Positions 32,270-41,086 of a stretch of DNA of 52,888 nucleotides are shown here, in pieces. A program made the position numbers and the translations under genes. The notes beneath the pieces were generated by a model that saw only the letters and a list, made by a program, of their open reading frames with translations, did no database searches and had not been told where the DNA came from. Positions within the stretch are counted from its first letter, which is position 1; each line of letters begins with the position of its first letter. Source of the stretch: JAICUY01 sp035708065. Lineage in GTDB: Bacteria; Chloroflexota; Limnocylindria; QHBO01. The DNA is taken from contig DASSTC010000039.1 in the NCBI GenBank assembly GCA_035708065.1, positions 1 to 52,888 of the forward strand, given 5' to 3'.

Positions 32270-35200
32270 ATGCAGGTCTGCCCGAGCTGCGGCGAGGAGA
32301 ACCCGCCGAAATTCAGACTGTGCGGGTACTGTGGCGCCGCCCTGGCCGCTCCGTTGCCGGCGCAGGAGGAGCGCAAGGTCGTCACCGTCTTCTTCAGCGA
32401 CCTGAAGGGTTCGACCAGCCTCGGCGAGAACCTCGATCCGGAGTCGCTCCGGGAGGTGATGACGCGCTACTTCGACGCGATGACCGCCGTCCTGCTGCGC
32501 CACGGCGCGACGATCGAGAAGTTCATCGGCGACGCGATCATGGCGGTCTTCGGGCTGCCGAAGCTGCACGAGGACGACGCATTGCGGGCCGTCCGCGCGG
32601 CGGCAGAGACGCGCGAGGCTCTGGCCGAGCTGAACGAGCAGCTGCTGGCCGCCTACGGCGTCACGCTGGCGAACCGGACCGGTGTCAACAGCGGCGAGGT
32701 CGTCGCCGGCGACCCGACCACCGGCCAGCGACTGGTCACCGGCGACACGGTGAACGTCGCCGCGCGGCTCGAGCAGGCCGCGCCGATGAACGACGTGCTG
32801 ATCGGCGAGCTGACCTACCGGCTGGTGCGCGACGCGGTCGTCGTCGAGGAGGTCGAGCCGCTCGAGCTGAAGGGCAAGGCCGAGCGAGTGCCGGCCTACC
32901 GGCTCATCGGCGTGACCGATGCCGACGCGTACGAGCGCCGCCAGGACGGCGCGATGGTCGGTCGCGAGCAGGAGCTCGCCACGCTGAACGGCGCGTTCGA
33001 GGGTGCGCTGCTCCACGAAGTGTGTCGCAGCGTGACGGTCATCGGCGAGGCGGGCGTCGGCAAGTCACGCCTCATCCGCGAGTTCGTCGGCGGCGTGGCC
33101 GAGCGCGCCATTGTGCTGCGCGGCCGCTGCCTGAGCTACGGCGAGGGAATCACCTTCTGGCCGCTCGTGGAGGCCGTGCGCGGCGCGGCCGATATCGATC
33201 CAGACGATCCCCCCGAGATCGGGCTTCGCAAGCTCGCGGCACTCGCCGACGATCATCGCGTCGTGGCGCGCATTGCATCGGCCGTCGGTCTGACGAGCGA
33301 GCAGTTCGCCATCGCCGAGATCTTCTGGGGCGTGCGCCGGCTCCTCGAGATCCTCGCCGCCGAACGGCCCGTCGTCCTCGTCGTCGATGACATCCATTGG
33401 GCCGCACCGACCTTCCTCGACCTGCTGCGCCACCTGGTGACCGCCGGCGAGCGACCGATGCTGCTCCTCCTCTCGGCGCGCCACGACCTTCTCGAGACGC
33501 AGCCGGACTGGGGCACCGAGCCGAGCACCCAGCGGATCCTGCTCGAGGCGCTGACCCCGGAGCAGGTCGGCCGCGTCGTCGACGAGCTCTTGGCCGGACT
33601 CGACGACCATGCCAAGCAGCGCATCGTGCAGGCCGCGGACGGAAACCCGCTCTTCGTCGAGCAGCTGCTCTCGATGCTCGTCGATTCCGGCGTCCTGCAG
33701 CACTCGGCGGCGGGTTGGGTGGTGACCGATGCGACCTCGGACTTCCCCATTCCGCCGACGATCCACGCGCTGCTGTCGGCGCGCCTCGACCACCTCGATC
33801 GGACCGAGCGGGCGGTGATCGAGCCGGCATCGGTCATCGGCCTGCGGTTCGCGCAGGAAGCGGTGCGCAGCATGGCGCCCGACGCAGTCCGGGAGGCGGT
33901 CCCGGAGCACCTCTCCTCGATGACGCGCAAGCGACTGTTGCGGCCCGAGCGACCGGATGCCGAGGGTGACGACCACCGCTTCAACCACATCCTCATCCGC
34001 GACGCCGCGTACGGCGGGCTGCTGAAGCGCGCTCGAGCCACATACCACGAGCAGTTCGTCGAATGGGCCGATGCCGACAACGCGCAGCATGATCGTGCGG
34101 CCGAGCACGAGGAGATCCTCGGCTATCACCTCGAACAGGCCTACCGCTACCTCGGGCAGCTCGGCCCGCTGGACGACCACGGACTGGAGCTCGGACGGCG
34201 CGCCGCGGTCCGGCTGGCCGCCGCCGGCCGCCGCGCTCTGGCGCGCGGCGACCTCCCCGCCGCGGCCAACCTGCTGCGCCGGGCCGCCGACACGCTGCCG
34301 GTGCACGATCCGGCGCGCGACGAGCTGCTCCCCGACCTCGCCGAGGCGCACATCGAGCTCGGCCGCTTCGACGACGCGCGCGCCGTGCTCGCCGAGGCGA
34401 CCGAAGGAGCGGCAGCCGGCCTGGCCCGCGCGCGGGCACGGCTGGTGAAGATGTCGCTCCACCTGTTCGAGGGCGACATGCCCGATTGGACCGAGCAGGT
34501 CGCGCGCGAAATCGGCGAGGTCATGCCGGTCTTCGAGGCGGCGGACGACGCCGCCGGGCAGGCGCACGCCCATCGGCTGCTGTTCGTCATGCACGCCACC
34601 CTTGGGCGCTACCGTCAGGCAGCCGACTCGGCGGAGCGGACGGCGATCCTGGCGCGCGCCGCCGGCGACACCCGGCAGCAGCACCGCGGGGCGAGCAACT
34701 ACGCCCAGGTCGCGCTGCACAGCCCGATCGCCGTGCCGATCGTGATCGAGCGCACCGAAGCGCTGCTGCGCGAGATCACCGGCGACCGGCACACCGAGGC
34801 GACGATCCGCCTCTCGCTCGGGTGGGCGTATGCCATGCGTGGCGAGTTCGGCCACGGGCGCGAGCAGGCCACGCTCGCGCGGAACATGCTCGCCGAGCTC
34901 GGCCGCAGCGTGGTCGCCTCGTCGACCTCGCTCGAGGCCTCGCACGTCGAGCTCCTGGCCGACGACCTGGATGCCGCCGAGGCAGTCCTGCGCCGCGACT
35001 ATGACGAGCTCGGTGCGCTCGGCGAGCGCTACGTGCTGTCGACGGTCGCCGGGCTGCTGGCCCAGCTGCGCTACCGCAGGGGCGACCTCCGCGACGCCGA
35101 GGCGCTGAGCCTGATCTGCGAGGACCTCTCGGCGGAGGACGACGTTGCGTCCCAGGCGCTGTGGCGCGGCACGCGGGCGAAGCTGCTCGCGGCTCGTGGT

Positions 35201-35449
35201 GACGTCGAGGCCGCGCTGCCGCTCGCCGAGGCGATGATCGAGCTGGTAAGGGACAGCGAGGCCCCGCTGATGCGCGCCGAGGCACTCACCGAATACGCCG
35301 ACGTGCTGTCACTCGCCGGCCGCGAGGCCGATGCGGAGGCCGCGCGTGCCGAAGCCCTTCAGCTCTACGAGCTGAAGGGCGATCTCGTCTCGGCGGAGCG
35401 GTTACGAGCGGCACCGGACGAGGCCCCGCGCGCGGTCAGTGGCTCTTGA
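32270..35449 (+). CDS. Class III adenylate/guanylate cyclase fused to AAA ATPase and TPR
   Basis: A 1059-residue signalling protein. An N-terminal zinc ribbon (CPSCGEENPPKFRLCGYCG) leads to a cyclase homology domain: metal Asp in FFSDLKGSTSL, second Asp in EKFIGDAIMAVFG, and GDTVNVAARLEQA. A STAND/AAA-like ATPase (Walker A GEAGVGKSR, Walker B VVLVVDDIHW) and about 450 residues of TPR-like helices follow. This architecture is abundant in Chloroflexota and mycobacteria. The start is ATG 32270, seven bases after TACACT. A cyclic-nucleotide-binding protein at 50395 could be an effector. Four GACCGATGC copies lie in this gene, all in the first half. Confidence 0.93.
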   Translation: MQVCPSCGEENPPKFRLCGYCGAALAAPLPAQEERKVVTVFFSDLKGSTSLGENLDPESLREVMTRYFDAMTAVLLRHGATIEKFIGDAIMAVFGLPKLHEDDALRAVRAAAETREALAELNEQLLAAYGVTLANRTGVNSGEVVAGDPTTGQRLVTGDTVNVAARLEQAAPMNDVLIGELTYRLVRDAVVVEEVEPLELKGKAERVPAYRLIGVTDADAYERRQDGAMVGREQELATLNGAFEGALLHEVCRSVTVIGEAGVGKSRLIREFVGGVAERAIVLRGRCLSYGEGITFWPLVEAVRGAADIDPDDPPEIGLRKLAALADDHRVVARIASAVGLTSEQFAIAEIFWGVRRLLEILAAERPVVLVVDDIHWAAPTFLDLLRHLVTAGERPMLLLLSARHDLLETQPDWGTEPSTQRILLEALTPEQVGRVVDELLAGLDDHAKQRIVQAADGNPLFVEQLLSMLVDSGVLQHSAAGWVVTDATSDFPIPPTIHALLSARLDHLDRTERAVIEPASVIGLRFAQEAVRSMAPDAVREAVPEHLSSMTRKRLLRPERPDAEGDDHRFNHILIRDAAYGGLLKRARATYHEQFVEWADADNAQHDRAAEHEEILGYHLEQAYRYLGQLGPLDDHGLELGRRAAVRLAAAGRRALARGDLPAAANLLRRAADTLPVHDPARDELLPDLAEAHIELGRFDDARAVLAEATEGAAAGLARARARLVKMSLHLFEGDMPDWTEQVAREIGEVMPVFEAADDAAGQAHAHRLLFVMHATLGRYRQAADSAERTAILARAAGDTRQQHRGASNYAQVALHSPIAVPIVIERTEALLREITGDRHTEATIRLSLGWAYAMRGEFGHGREQATLARNMLAELGRSVVASSTSLEASHVELLADDLDAAEAVLRRDYDELGALGERYVLSTVAGLLAQLRYRRGDLRDAEALSLICEDLSAEDDVASQALWRGTRAKLLAARGDVEAALPLAEAMIELVRDSEAPLMRAEALTEYADVLSLAGREADAEAARAEALQLYELKGDLVSAERLRAAPDEAPRAVSGS

Positions 35450-36473
35450 TGTACCCGTTGTGCAGGAGCCAGACGATCCCGACGTAATCGTTCTTGTCGG
35501 TCGGCGACGCGCCCTTCGACTCCAGGCAGGCCGTGGTGTTCGTCGGCACGCCGTTCACCATCACGCACGGCGTGGTGATCGGCGTGACGGTGTTGTCGTC
35601 GTTCACCTGGTCGATCGTCCACCGATTCAGGTTCACGAACGCCTTGGCGTTGTCGACCTTGATCTCGACGCGGAACAGCTTCGCCAGCGACGTGCCCCCG
35701 GCCAGCGTAATGTGGCTCTTCTGCACGATGCAGTTGGCCGTCGTGCCGCACGGCACTTCCTCGAGGAAGGCCGTCGTGCCGGTGGTGAACGCGGTCAGCG
35801 CGTTGGCCGGCACGGTGATCTTCGTCCACATCGGGTTCGCTGTCCCGAAGTTGGCCAGGCTCGTCTGCAGCTCGTCGCCGGTCGGTGGCACGAAGCCGGA
35901 GGTGCCGAGGTCGCCGGTGTCGGCAAAGGCGTCCACGGTCTGGACCTTTGATGACGTCGCGAAGGTGTCGCCGTGGCTGGTGCCTGGATCAGTCGACGGG
36001 GTCCCGGTGGTCGAGCCATCGACGGTGAGCGTGAAGAAGCCAGGCGTGGACGAGGTGAGGTACACGATCCGCAGGTTGAGCGTAGAACCGTTCGGCGCCA
36101 TACCGACGGAGCACGAGAAGTCGCCGCTCGAGCCCGCCGAGCACCGCGTCTGGCTCGCGAGCGAGCCGCCGGTCACGTAGGTCCCGACGTAGGTCGGCAC
36201 CACGTCGCCGGCCGCGAAGAAGTCAGCCAGCTTCATCTGGGCGATGTTGCTGTTATCGGTGTTCTCGAAGCTGAAGTCGAAGGCGATGTAGTCGCCGGCC
36301 GTCACGAAGGGCACCGGGTGGGCCGTCGTGGCATTGTTCGGGACCGGTGTCAGCGAGGTCGCGGTCGAGGGTACCTTGGCGAGGGCGCCCATCGGCAATG
36401 CTGCCGCCTGGACGAACATGCCGATCGCCAGCGCGATCGTGATCGGGCTCGGGAGGTGGCTGGGTCGGCGCAT
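35436..36473 (-). CDS. Secreted Thr/Ser-rich protein, function unknown
   Basis: The 345-residue product begins with a signal peptide (MRRPSHLPSPITIALAIGMF, then VQAAALPMGALA). The mature part is rich in Thr, Ser, Asn and Gly and has four cysteines (TRCSAG, FSCSVG, VPCGTTANC). AGDYIAFDFSFENTDNSNIA looks like a beta-sandwich adhesion or DUF11-like strand pattern. Base composition seems less GC-rich than its neighbours. The start ATG 36473 has GGAG ten bases upstream. The 3' end overlaps the cyclase gene by 14 bp tail to tail. Surface or extracellular role is inferred. Confidence 0.75.
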   Translation of the reverse strand: MRRPSHLPSPITIALAIGMFVQAAALPMGALAKVPSTATSLTPVPNNATTAHPVPFVTAGDYIAFDFSFENTDNSNIAQMKLADFFAAGDVVPTYVGTYVTGGSLASQTRCSAGSSGDFSCSVGMAPNGSTLNLRIVYLTSSTPGFFTLTVDGSTTGTPSTDPGTSHGDTFATSSKVQTVDAFADTGDLGTSGFVPPTGDELQTSLANFGTANPMWTKITVPANALTAFTTGTTAFLEEVPCGTTANCIVQKSHITLAGGTSLAKLFRVEIKVDNAKAFVNLNRWTIDQVNDDNTVTPITTPCVMVNGVPTNTTACLESKGASPTDKNDYVGIVWLLHNGYIKSH

Positions 36474-36595
36474 CGGCTCGGGGTCTCCAGTTGTGCGCTC
36501 GTCATGACGCCAGGAGGACACACCCGGCACGCAAGCTCAAGGGAGTGTACGCGTGCGGTCAAGCCGAACGTACGGGTGGCCGAAGCCCGATCGTC

Positions 36596-36757
36596 CTATT
36601 CCTGCTCGTCGAGGTCCTCGTGGACGGTCTCGCGGTCGCCCTCGGCCTGGCTCGGCCGCGGCGCACGCCCGGTTTCGACCGCCGTCGGCACCTCGTCGTC
36701 GGTGTTCTTGTCGCGCTGCCCGTCCGAGGACGTCGGCTGCTGCCGCTGTTCTTCCAT
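36596..36757 (-). CDS. Small hydrophilic hypothetical protein (53 aa)
   Basis: A 53-residue frame begins MEEQRQQPTSSDGQRDK and ends VHEDLDEQE. It is strongly charged, with no hydrophobic stretch and probably no stable fold. It fills what would otherwise be 347 bp between the secreted protein and threonine aldolase. An ATG at 36778 is an alternative start. There is no Shine-Dalgarno. Similar in style to the 50-residue acidic protein at 5894. Modest confidence that it is translated. Confidence 0.4.
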   Translation of the reverse strand: MEEQRQQPTSSDGQRDKNTDDEVPTAVETGRAPRPSQAEGDRETVHEDLDEQE

Positions 36758-36820
36758 GGCCCGCGGAACGACGCACATCGCGTGCCGAGAACGAGGCGGG
36801 CGCGCTAGCCTTGAGGACCG

Positions 36821-37846
36821 ATGCCCATCGACCTGCGGTCCGACACCGTCACGCTCCCCTCCCCCGCGATGCGGCGCGCCATGGCGGATGCCGAGGTCGG
36901 CGACGACCAGTACGGCGAGGATCCCTCGGTCAACCGCCTGCAGATCGAGGTGGCGCAGCTGCTCGGCAAGGAGGCCGCCCTCTTCCTGCCGACCGGCACG
37001 ATGGCCAACCAGGTCGCGCTGCGAACGCTCACCCGACCCGGCGACGACGTCGTCGTGCCGTGGGAGGCGCACGTCGTGCTGCACGAGACCGGGGCGGCCG
37101 CCGCGAACTCCGGGATCCAGTTCACGCAGGTCGGCACGGGCGGCATCTTCGGTGCCGACGACTTCGAGGCGGCCTGCAAGCCGCGCGGCCACATGATCTA
37201 CCCGCCGACCAGCGTCGTCGTCGTCGAGAACACGCACAACCGGGGTGGGGGCCGCATCTTCCCGCAGGCCGATGCCGTGGCCATCTGTGAGGCGGCGCGG
37301 GTCCGCGGCGTCGCCTCCTATTGCGATGGCGCACGTCTGCTGAATGCGGCGGTTGCGTCCGGAACGCTGCCCTCGGTGCTTGCCGAGCCGTTCGACCTGG
37401 TGAGCCTCTCGCTCTCCAAGGGCCTCGGCGCGCCGGTCGGCTCGCTGCTCGCCGGCAGTCGGGCGATGATCGACACCGCGATCCGCCACCGCCGCATGCT
37501 GGGCGGCGCGATGCGCCAGGCGGGGATCGTCGCGGCGGCCGGCAGCTACGCGTTGCGCCACAACGTCGAGCGGCTGGCCGAGGACCACGCCAATGCGCGC
37601 CTGATTGGCGAGGCGCTCTCGGCCTGCGCCGGGATCGCGCTCGACGCATCGCGCGTGGAGACGAACATCCTGGTGTTCGACGTGCCCGACGCAGCCGCGT
37701 TCGTCGCCGCCTGCCGCGATCGCGACGTCCTGCTCAACGCGTTCGGTCCGCGCAGCGTGCGGGCCGTCACGCACCTCGATGTCGATCGCGACGCGTGCGC
37801 GACGGCGGCCGCCGTGATGTGCGAGGTCTCGGCCCTCCTCAGCTAG
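36821..37846 (+). CDS. Low-specificity threonine aldolase (PLP-dependent)
   Basis: The 341-residue fold-type I PLP enzyme cleaves threonine or allo-threonine to glycine and acetaldehyde. It shows DLRSDTVTLPSPAMRRAM, the PLP phosphate and ring contacts (PTGTMANQVAL; DGARLLNAAVA) and the catalytic lysine in SLSKGLGAPVGSLL. Start context: TAGCCT nine bases upstream and GAGG just before the ATG, which itself lies in GACCGATGC. Its stop shares CTAG with the convergent msrB. Confidence 0.95.
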   Translation: MPIDLRSDTVTLPSPAMRRAMADAEVGDDQYGEDPSVNRLQIEVAQLLGKEAALFLPTGTMANQVALRTLTRPGDDVVVPWEAHVVLHETGAAAANSGIQFTQVGTGGIFGADDFEAACKPRGHMIYPPTSVVVVENTHNRGGGRIFPQADAVAICEAARVRGVASYCDGARLLNAAVASGTLPSVLAEPFDLVSLSLSKGLGAPVGSLLAGSRAMIDTAIRHRRMLGGAMRQAGIVAAAGSYALRHNVERLAEDHANARLIGEALSACAGIALDASRVETNILVFDVPDAAAFVAACRDRDVLLNAFGPRSVRAVTHLDVDRDACATAAAVMCEVSALLS

Positions 37847-38247
37847 GAAGCGCTGGGGTCGAGCGTCAGCGAAGCGGAGTTGATGCAGTAGCGCAGCCCC
37901 GTCGGCTGATCGGGCGCGTCGTCGAAGATGTGGCCGAGGTGCCCGCCGCAGGCGGCGCAATGCACCTCGGTCCGCACCATGAAGAAGCTGCGATCGGATT
38001 CGGTCTCGACGGCATCGGCCTTGGCAGGCGCGTAAAAGGACGGCCAGCCGCAGCTGGAGTCGAACTTCTGCTCGGAGCGGAAGAGCTCGGTGCCGCATCC
38101 GGCGCATCGGTACACGCCCGGCGTGTGGTCATCCCAGTACGCGCCGGTGAAGGCGCGCTCGGTCGCCTTTTGTCGAAGCACCGCGTACTGCTCCGGGGTC
38201 AGCTGCGAGCGCCACTCGGCGTCGCTCTTGGAGATCTTGGTGGTCAT
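37843..38247 (-). CDS. msrB: Peptide-methionine (R)-S-oxide reductase MsrB
   Basis: MsrB repairs R-methionine sulfoxide. The 134-residue protein has two zinc CxxC pairs (CAGCGTE, CAACGGH), FDSSCGWPSFYAP and GHIFDDAP, and the resolving-site block RYCINSASL with catalytic Cys. Normal length; no MsrA fusion. The start is ATG 38247, six bases from TACGCT, a leaderless arrangement. Confidence 0.96.
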   Translation of the reverse strand: MTTKISKSDAEWRSQLTPEQYAVLRQKATERAFTGAYWDDHTPGVYRCAGCGTELFRSEQKFDSSCGWPSFYAPAKADAVETESDRSFFMVRTEVHCAACGGHLGHIFDDAPDQPTGLRYCINSASLTLDPSAS

Positions 38248-38362
38248 GCGCTCAGCGTACGACGTTTCGGCGAAGGACCGATGACGCGACCCGTCGTACG
38301 TCACTTGTCGCATGCCGTCCGCGCCGCTGCGCCGTGGTCTGCGGTCGGTGCACGCCCGCAGC

Positions 38363-38821
38363 ATGGCGCACATGAACGACACCACCACTCTCTCACCGAT
38401 GCAGCCGCGCGTCCTCGAGCCGGGAGCCGGCACGCGGCGTTGGCTGACCGCGCTGCTCGCCGTCGAGGGCGTCGCCGCCCTGGCCGGCAGCCTGACCTTC
38501 ATCGCCATGGCGCCGGATGCCGCGACCCTGGTCGCCGCCCTCGGCGCGACCGGCGGCGTCGCCCTGCTGCTGCTGGCGGGCGTCTGCGCGGTCTTCGCGA
38601 TCATGGCCTTCACGACGGCGGCCGCCATGCTGCGGCGGCGTGACGGCGCGCTCAGCGCCGCTGCCGCGCTTCAGGCGACGCTTGTCGCCGCGGCGCTGTT
38701 CGCGGGCGTCGTGGATGGCTTCGGCCAGGTCGTCGTGGCGGGACTGCTCGTTGCGGGCATCGGGCTCGCCCTGGCCGTCGCCGCGGGGCGTCGCAACGCG
38801 GTGGTGCCCGCCATGCGCTAG
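38363..38821 (+). CDS. Small membrane protein, function unknown
   Basis: The protein of about 152 residues has four hydrophobic helices: LTALLAVEGVAALAGSLTFIA, LGATGGVALLLLAGVCAVFAIMAF, ALQATLVAAALFAGVV and VVVAGLLVAGIGLALAVA. The start is uncertain between ATG 38363 and ATG 38372, and a GTG or ATG further upstream cannot be excluded. It ends 25 bp before the DUF72 gene. I recognise no family. Confidence 0.55.
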   Translation: MAHMNDTTTLSPMQPRVLEPGAGTRRWLTALLAVEGVAALAGSLTFIAMAPDAATLVAALGATGGVALLLLAGVCAVFAIMAFTTAAAMLRRRDGALSAAAALQATLVAAALFAGVVDGFGQVVVAGLLVAGIGLALAVAAGRRNAVVPAMR

Positions 38822-38834
38822 CGGCGATGCCGCC

Positions 38835-38840
38835 TAGACT
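38835..38840 (+). promoter_or_regulatory. -10 box for the leaderless DUF72 gene
   Basis: TAGACT lies six bases before GTG 38847, in a 25-bp gap with no ribosome site. It supports both an independent promoter and the GTG start. Confidence 0.55.
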
Positions 38841-38846
38841 GACCTG

Positions 38847-39833
38847 GTGAACCACGATCCGGGACCCGAGGCCGCCGCAGCATTCGCCGAACCGGTCGCC
38901 GATGCGGCCCGCGATCCGTTCCAGCTCGGGACGGCGCAGGTTCGCGTCGGAACCGCCTCGTGGACCGACCCGACGATGACGGCCGCGGGCGTCTTCTACC
39001 CGCCGGGTGCCGACACCGCCGAGGAGCGGCTGCGCTACTACGCCTCGCTCTTCCCGGTCGTCGAAGTCGACGCCACGTACTACGCGCTCCCGACCCGGCA
39101 GATGGGCGAGCTCTGGCTGGAGCGCACGCCGCCCGACTTCACGTTCGACATCAAGGCCCACGCGCTCATGACCGGTCAGCCCTCCGAGGTGAAGCGCCTG
39201 CCGAAGCCGATCCGCGAGGCACTGCCCGCGGAACTGCGCGCCAAGGCACGCATCTACCGCAGGGATCTGCCCGGCGAGTTGGTCGACGCGATCTGGGAGG
39301 CGTTCCGCGACGGGATCATCCCGCTCCACTCCGCCGGCAAGCTCGGCGCGGTGTTCCTGCAGTACCCGCGCTGGTTCTTCCCCTCGAACGAGAGCCGCGA
39401 CGCGATCGTCGAGGCGAAGCAGCGATTGGGCGACATCCCGGTCGCCGTCGAATTCCGCAACGCGTCGTGGCTGAACGAGAAGAACGCCGAGCGGACGATC
39501 GCGTTCCTCGAGAAGCACAGCATCCCGTTCGTCATGGTCGACGCGCCGAAGGGCATGCGCTCGTCCCTCCCGCCGACGACGGCCGTCACCTCACCCGACC
39601 TCGCCGTGGTGCGCTTCCACGGCCGGCGCGCCGAGACGTGGGAGGCGCAGGGCATCCCGGTCGTCGAGCGCTTCCGCTATCTCTACTCGAAGGAGGAGCT
39701 GGGCGAGTGGGTGCCGCGCGTCAGGGAGGCGGCGCAGCACGTGAAGGACGTGCACATCCTCATGAACAACTGCTATGCCAACTATGGGACGACGAACGCG
39801 CGCGAGATCGCCGACATGCTCGAGGCGTCGTAA
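38847..39833 (+). CDS. DUF72 (YecE-like) family protein
   Basis: The 328-residue TIM-barrel-like protein shows the DUF72 blocks: VRVGTASWTDPTM, ASLFPVVEVDATYYALPT, FDIKAHALMTGQ, LGAVFLQYPRWFFPS, VAVEFRNASWL and VHILMNNCYANYGTTNA. The family is conserved but of unknown function, perhaps nucleic-acid or nucleotide related. The start is GTG 38847. It ends 4 bp before the convergent phosphatase stop. Confidence 0.93.
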   Translation: MNHDPGPEAAAAFAEPVADAARDPFQLGTAQVRVGTASWTDPTMTAAGVFYPPGADTAEERLRYYASLFPVVEVDATYYALPTRQMGELWLERTPPDFTFDIKAHALMTGQPSEVKRLPKPIREALPAELRAKARIYRRDLPGELVDAIWEAFRDGIIPLHSAGKLGAVFLQYPRWFFPSNESRDAIVEAKQRLGDIPVAVEFRNASWLNEKNAERTIAFLEKHSIPFVMVDAPKGMRSSLPPTTAVTSPDLAVVRFHGRRAETWEAQGIPVVERFRYLYSKEELGEWVPRVREAAQHVKDVHILMNNCYANYGTTNAREIADMLEAS

Positions 39834-39837
39834 CGCG

Positions 39838-40398
39838 TCAGCTCCCGCTCGCCGCGACGCGGGCGGCATAGGCGTCGACGAAGGCGCATTGTGCGGCGGT
39901 CTCGACCGCCTCGGGATGCCGAACCCGTCGCACCTGGCCGACGGCCTCGTCGGGTCGCATGCCGGCTGCCACGAGCGCGCACGCCGCAACGAGCCCGCTG
40001 CGACCGATGCCGCCCATGCAGGCCACCGCCACGTTGCCGGACGCCCGTCCCCCGTCGATCTCCTCCAGGATGCGGTCCATCTCGCCGAGTGAAGTCGGCG
40101 TGCCACCGTCGGGAATCGGGTGGCGCAACACCTCGATGCCGAGTGCCGCCGCCCGTTCGACGAGGTCGGGCTCGCCCCATCGGTGCATCTCGGCGTCCTC
40201 GATGAGCAGGATCAGCCTCCGTACCCCTTGCTCGAGCAGTTCCCCGACGTCGGCGCCGAGGTCTCGGCGGTACACCCGCCCCGGATACCGCGACGACGGG
40301 CCGTGTTTGCCAGGCAGGATCGTCAGGCCGAGCCGGCCGCCAACGGTGCCGCGCAGCGGGCCGGCGAGCCAGTCGATGCGCAGGGGCGCATCGGTCAT
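39838..40398 (-). CDS. Dual-specificity/tyrosine phosphatase-like protein
   Basis: The 186-residue protein has the phosphatase P-loop CMGGIGRSG (CX5R), preceded by a WPD-like DGGTPTSL loop and a DAEMHRW segment. The residue before the cysteine is Ala instead of the usual His (VACMGG), which may change activity. The start ATG overlaps the DUF3090 stop as TGATG, so it is co-translated with that gene. Confidence 0.82.
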   Translation of the reverse strand: MTDAPLRIDWLAGPLRGTVGGRLGLTILPGKHGPSSRYPGRVYRRDLGADVGELLEQGVRRLILLIEDAEMHRWGEPDLVERAAALGIEVLRHPIPDGGTPTSLGEMDRILEEIDGGRASGNVAVACMGGIGRSGLVAACALVAAGMRPDEAVGQVRRVRHPEAVETAAQCAFVDAYAARVAASGS

Positions 40399-40931
40399 CA
40401 GTTCAGCTGACTGTTGTTGCGCAGGCAGAAGTGGCCGGTCGGCTCGAGTGGCATGCCACAGAACGGGCAGGCCGGGCGACCGGCACCGACCAGGGTGAGC
40501 GACCGGTCGATGAACGAGCGCGCGTCGTTCGCCGAGATGCGCACACGCAGCAGATCAGGTCCCTCCGGATCGTTGTCGGCGGCCTCGTGGTACTCGCCGT
40601 CTTCGGCGAGCGGCTGCGCCTCGACGACGACCGAGCGCTGTTCCGGATCCCAGGCCAGTGCCATGGCCCCCACGCGGAATGCCTCGATGACCGGCTCGTC
40701 GAGCGGCTCGGCATCCGCTCGGGTGCCCGTCACGCGAGGCGCCGGTTCGATCGCGTCGAGCATCTCGCCGAGACGATCGGCGAGGACGGCAACCTGGGTC
40801 TTCTCGAGGCCGACGCTCACCACGGCGCCGCCCTTCCGTGCCTGCAGGTAGAAGCTGCGCTGCCCCGGGGCGCCCACCGTCCCGGCGATGAATCGGTCGG
40901 GATCGTCGAAGATGAAGAGCCGGCGTGCCAT
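40398..40931 (-). CDS. DUF3090 family protein
   Basis: The 177-residue protein starts MARRLFIFDDPDRFIAGTVG, continues RSFYLQARKGGAVVSVGLEKTQ, and ends in a small zinc-like knuckle CPFCGMPLEPTGHFC. This is the typical DUF3090 pattern of Actinobacteriota and Chloroflexota. The start is ATG 40931, seven bases from TAGCAT; the earlier ATG 40938-40940 overlaps that box. It is coupled to the downstream phosphatase. Function unknown, though such genes often travel with phosphatase-like partners. Confidence 0.9.
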   Translation of the reverse strand: MARRLFIFDDPDRFIAGTVGAPGQRSFYLQARKGGAVVSVGLEKTQVAVLADRLGEMLDAIEPAPRVTGTRADAEPLDEPVIEAFRVGAMALAWDPEQRSVVVEAQPLAEDGEYHEAADNDPEGPDLLRVRISANDARSFIDRSLTLVGAGRPACPFCGMPLEPTGHFCLRNNSQLN

Positions 40932-40984
40932 GGACGCCATGCTAGCGTGCCGCGCGGTCGGTCAGGAATCGCGGCGGATAACGG

Positions 40985-41019
40985 GAGGGATCGGAGACGT
41001 GCCCCATCTCCGATCCCTC
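40985..41019 (-). repeat. Perfect 13-bp hairpin
   Basis: GAGGGATCGGAGA (40985-40997) and its exact complement TCTCCGATCCCTC (41007-41019) enclose a nine-base loop. No T-run follows on the minus strand. It is the 3' helix of the candidate RNA described separately. Confidence 0.85.
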
Positions 41020-41080
41020 TCCCCCGGTGTCCGAATTGGTCCGTCAGCCGAAGCCGCCGGGTGCCCATACCAACTCGTCG
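40985..41080 (-). ncRNA. Candidate structured small RNA or leader RNA
   Basis: Downstream of the promoter at 41087-41116, about 96 nt of minus-strand sequence folds into two domains. The first is an 8-bp helix GAGTTGGT (41069-41076) with ACCAATTC (41033-41040), enclosing a GGC-UUCG-GCU hairpin (41046-41055). The second is a perfect 13-bp hairpin (40985-41019). It lies between an HTH-TPR gene and DUF3090, both of which have their own promoters or stops. It could be a free sRNA or a regulatory leader of DUF3090. I do not recognise it as SRP, 6S, tmRNA or RNase P RNA. Confidence 0.5.
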
Positions 41081-41086
41081 GCAGTG

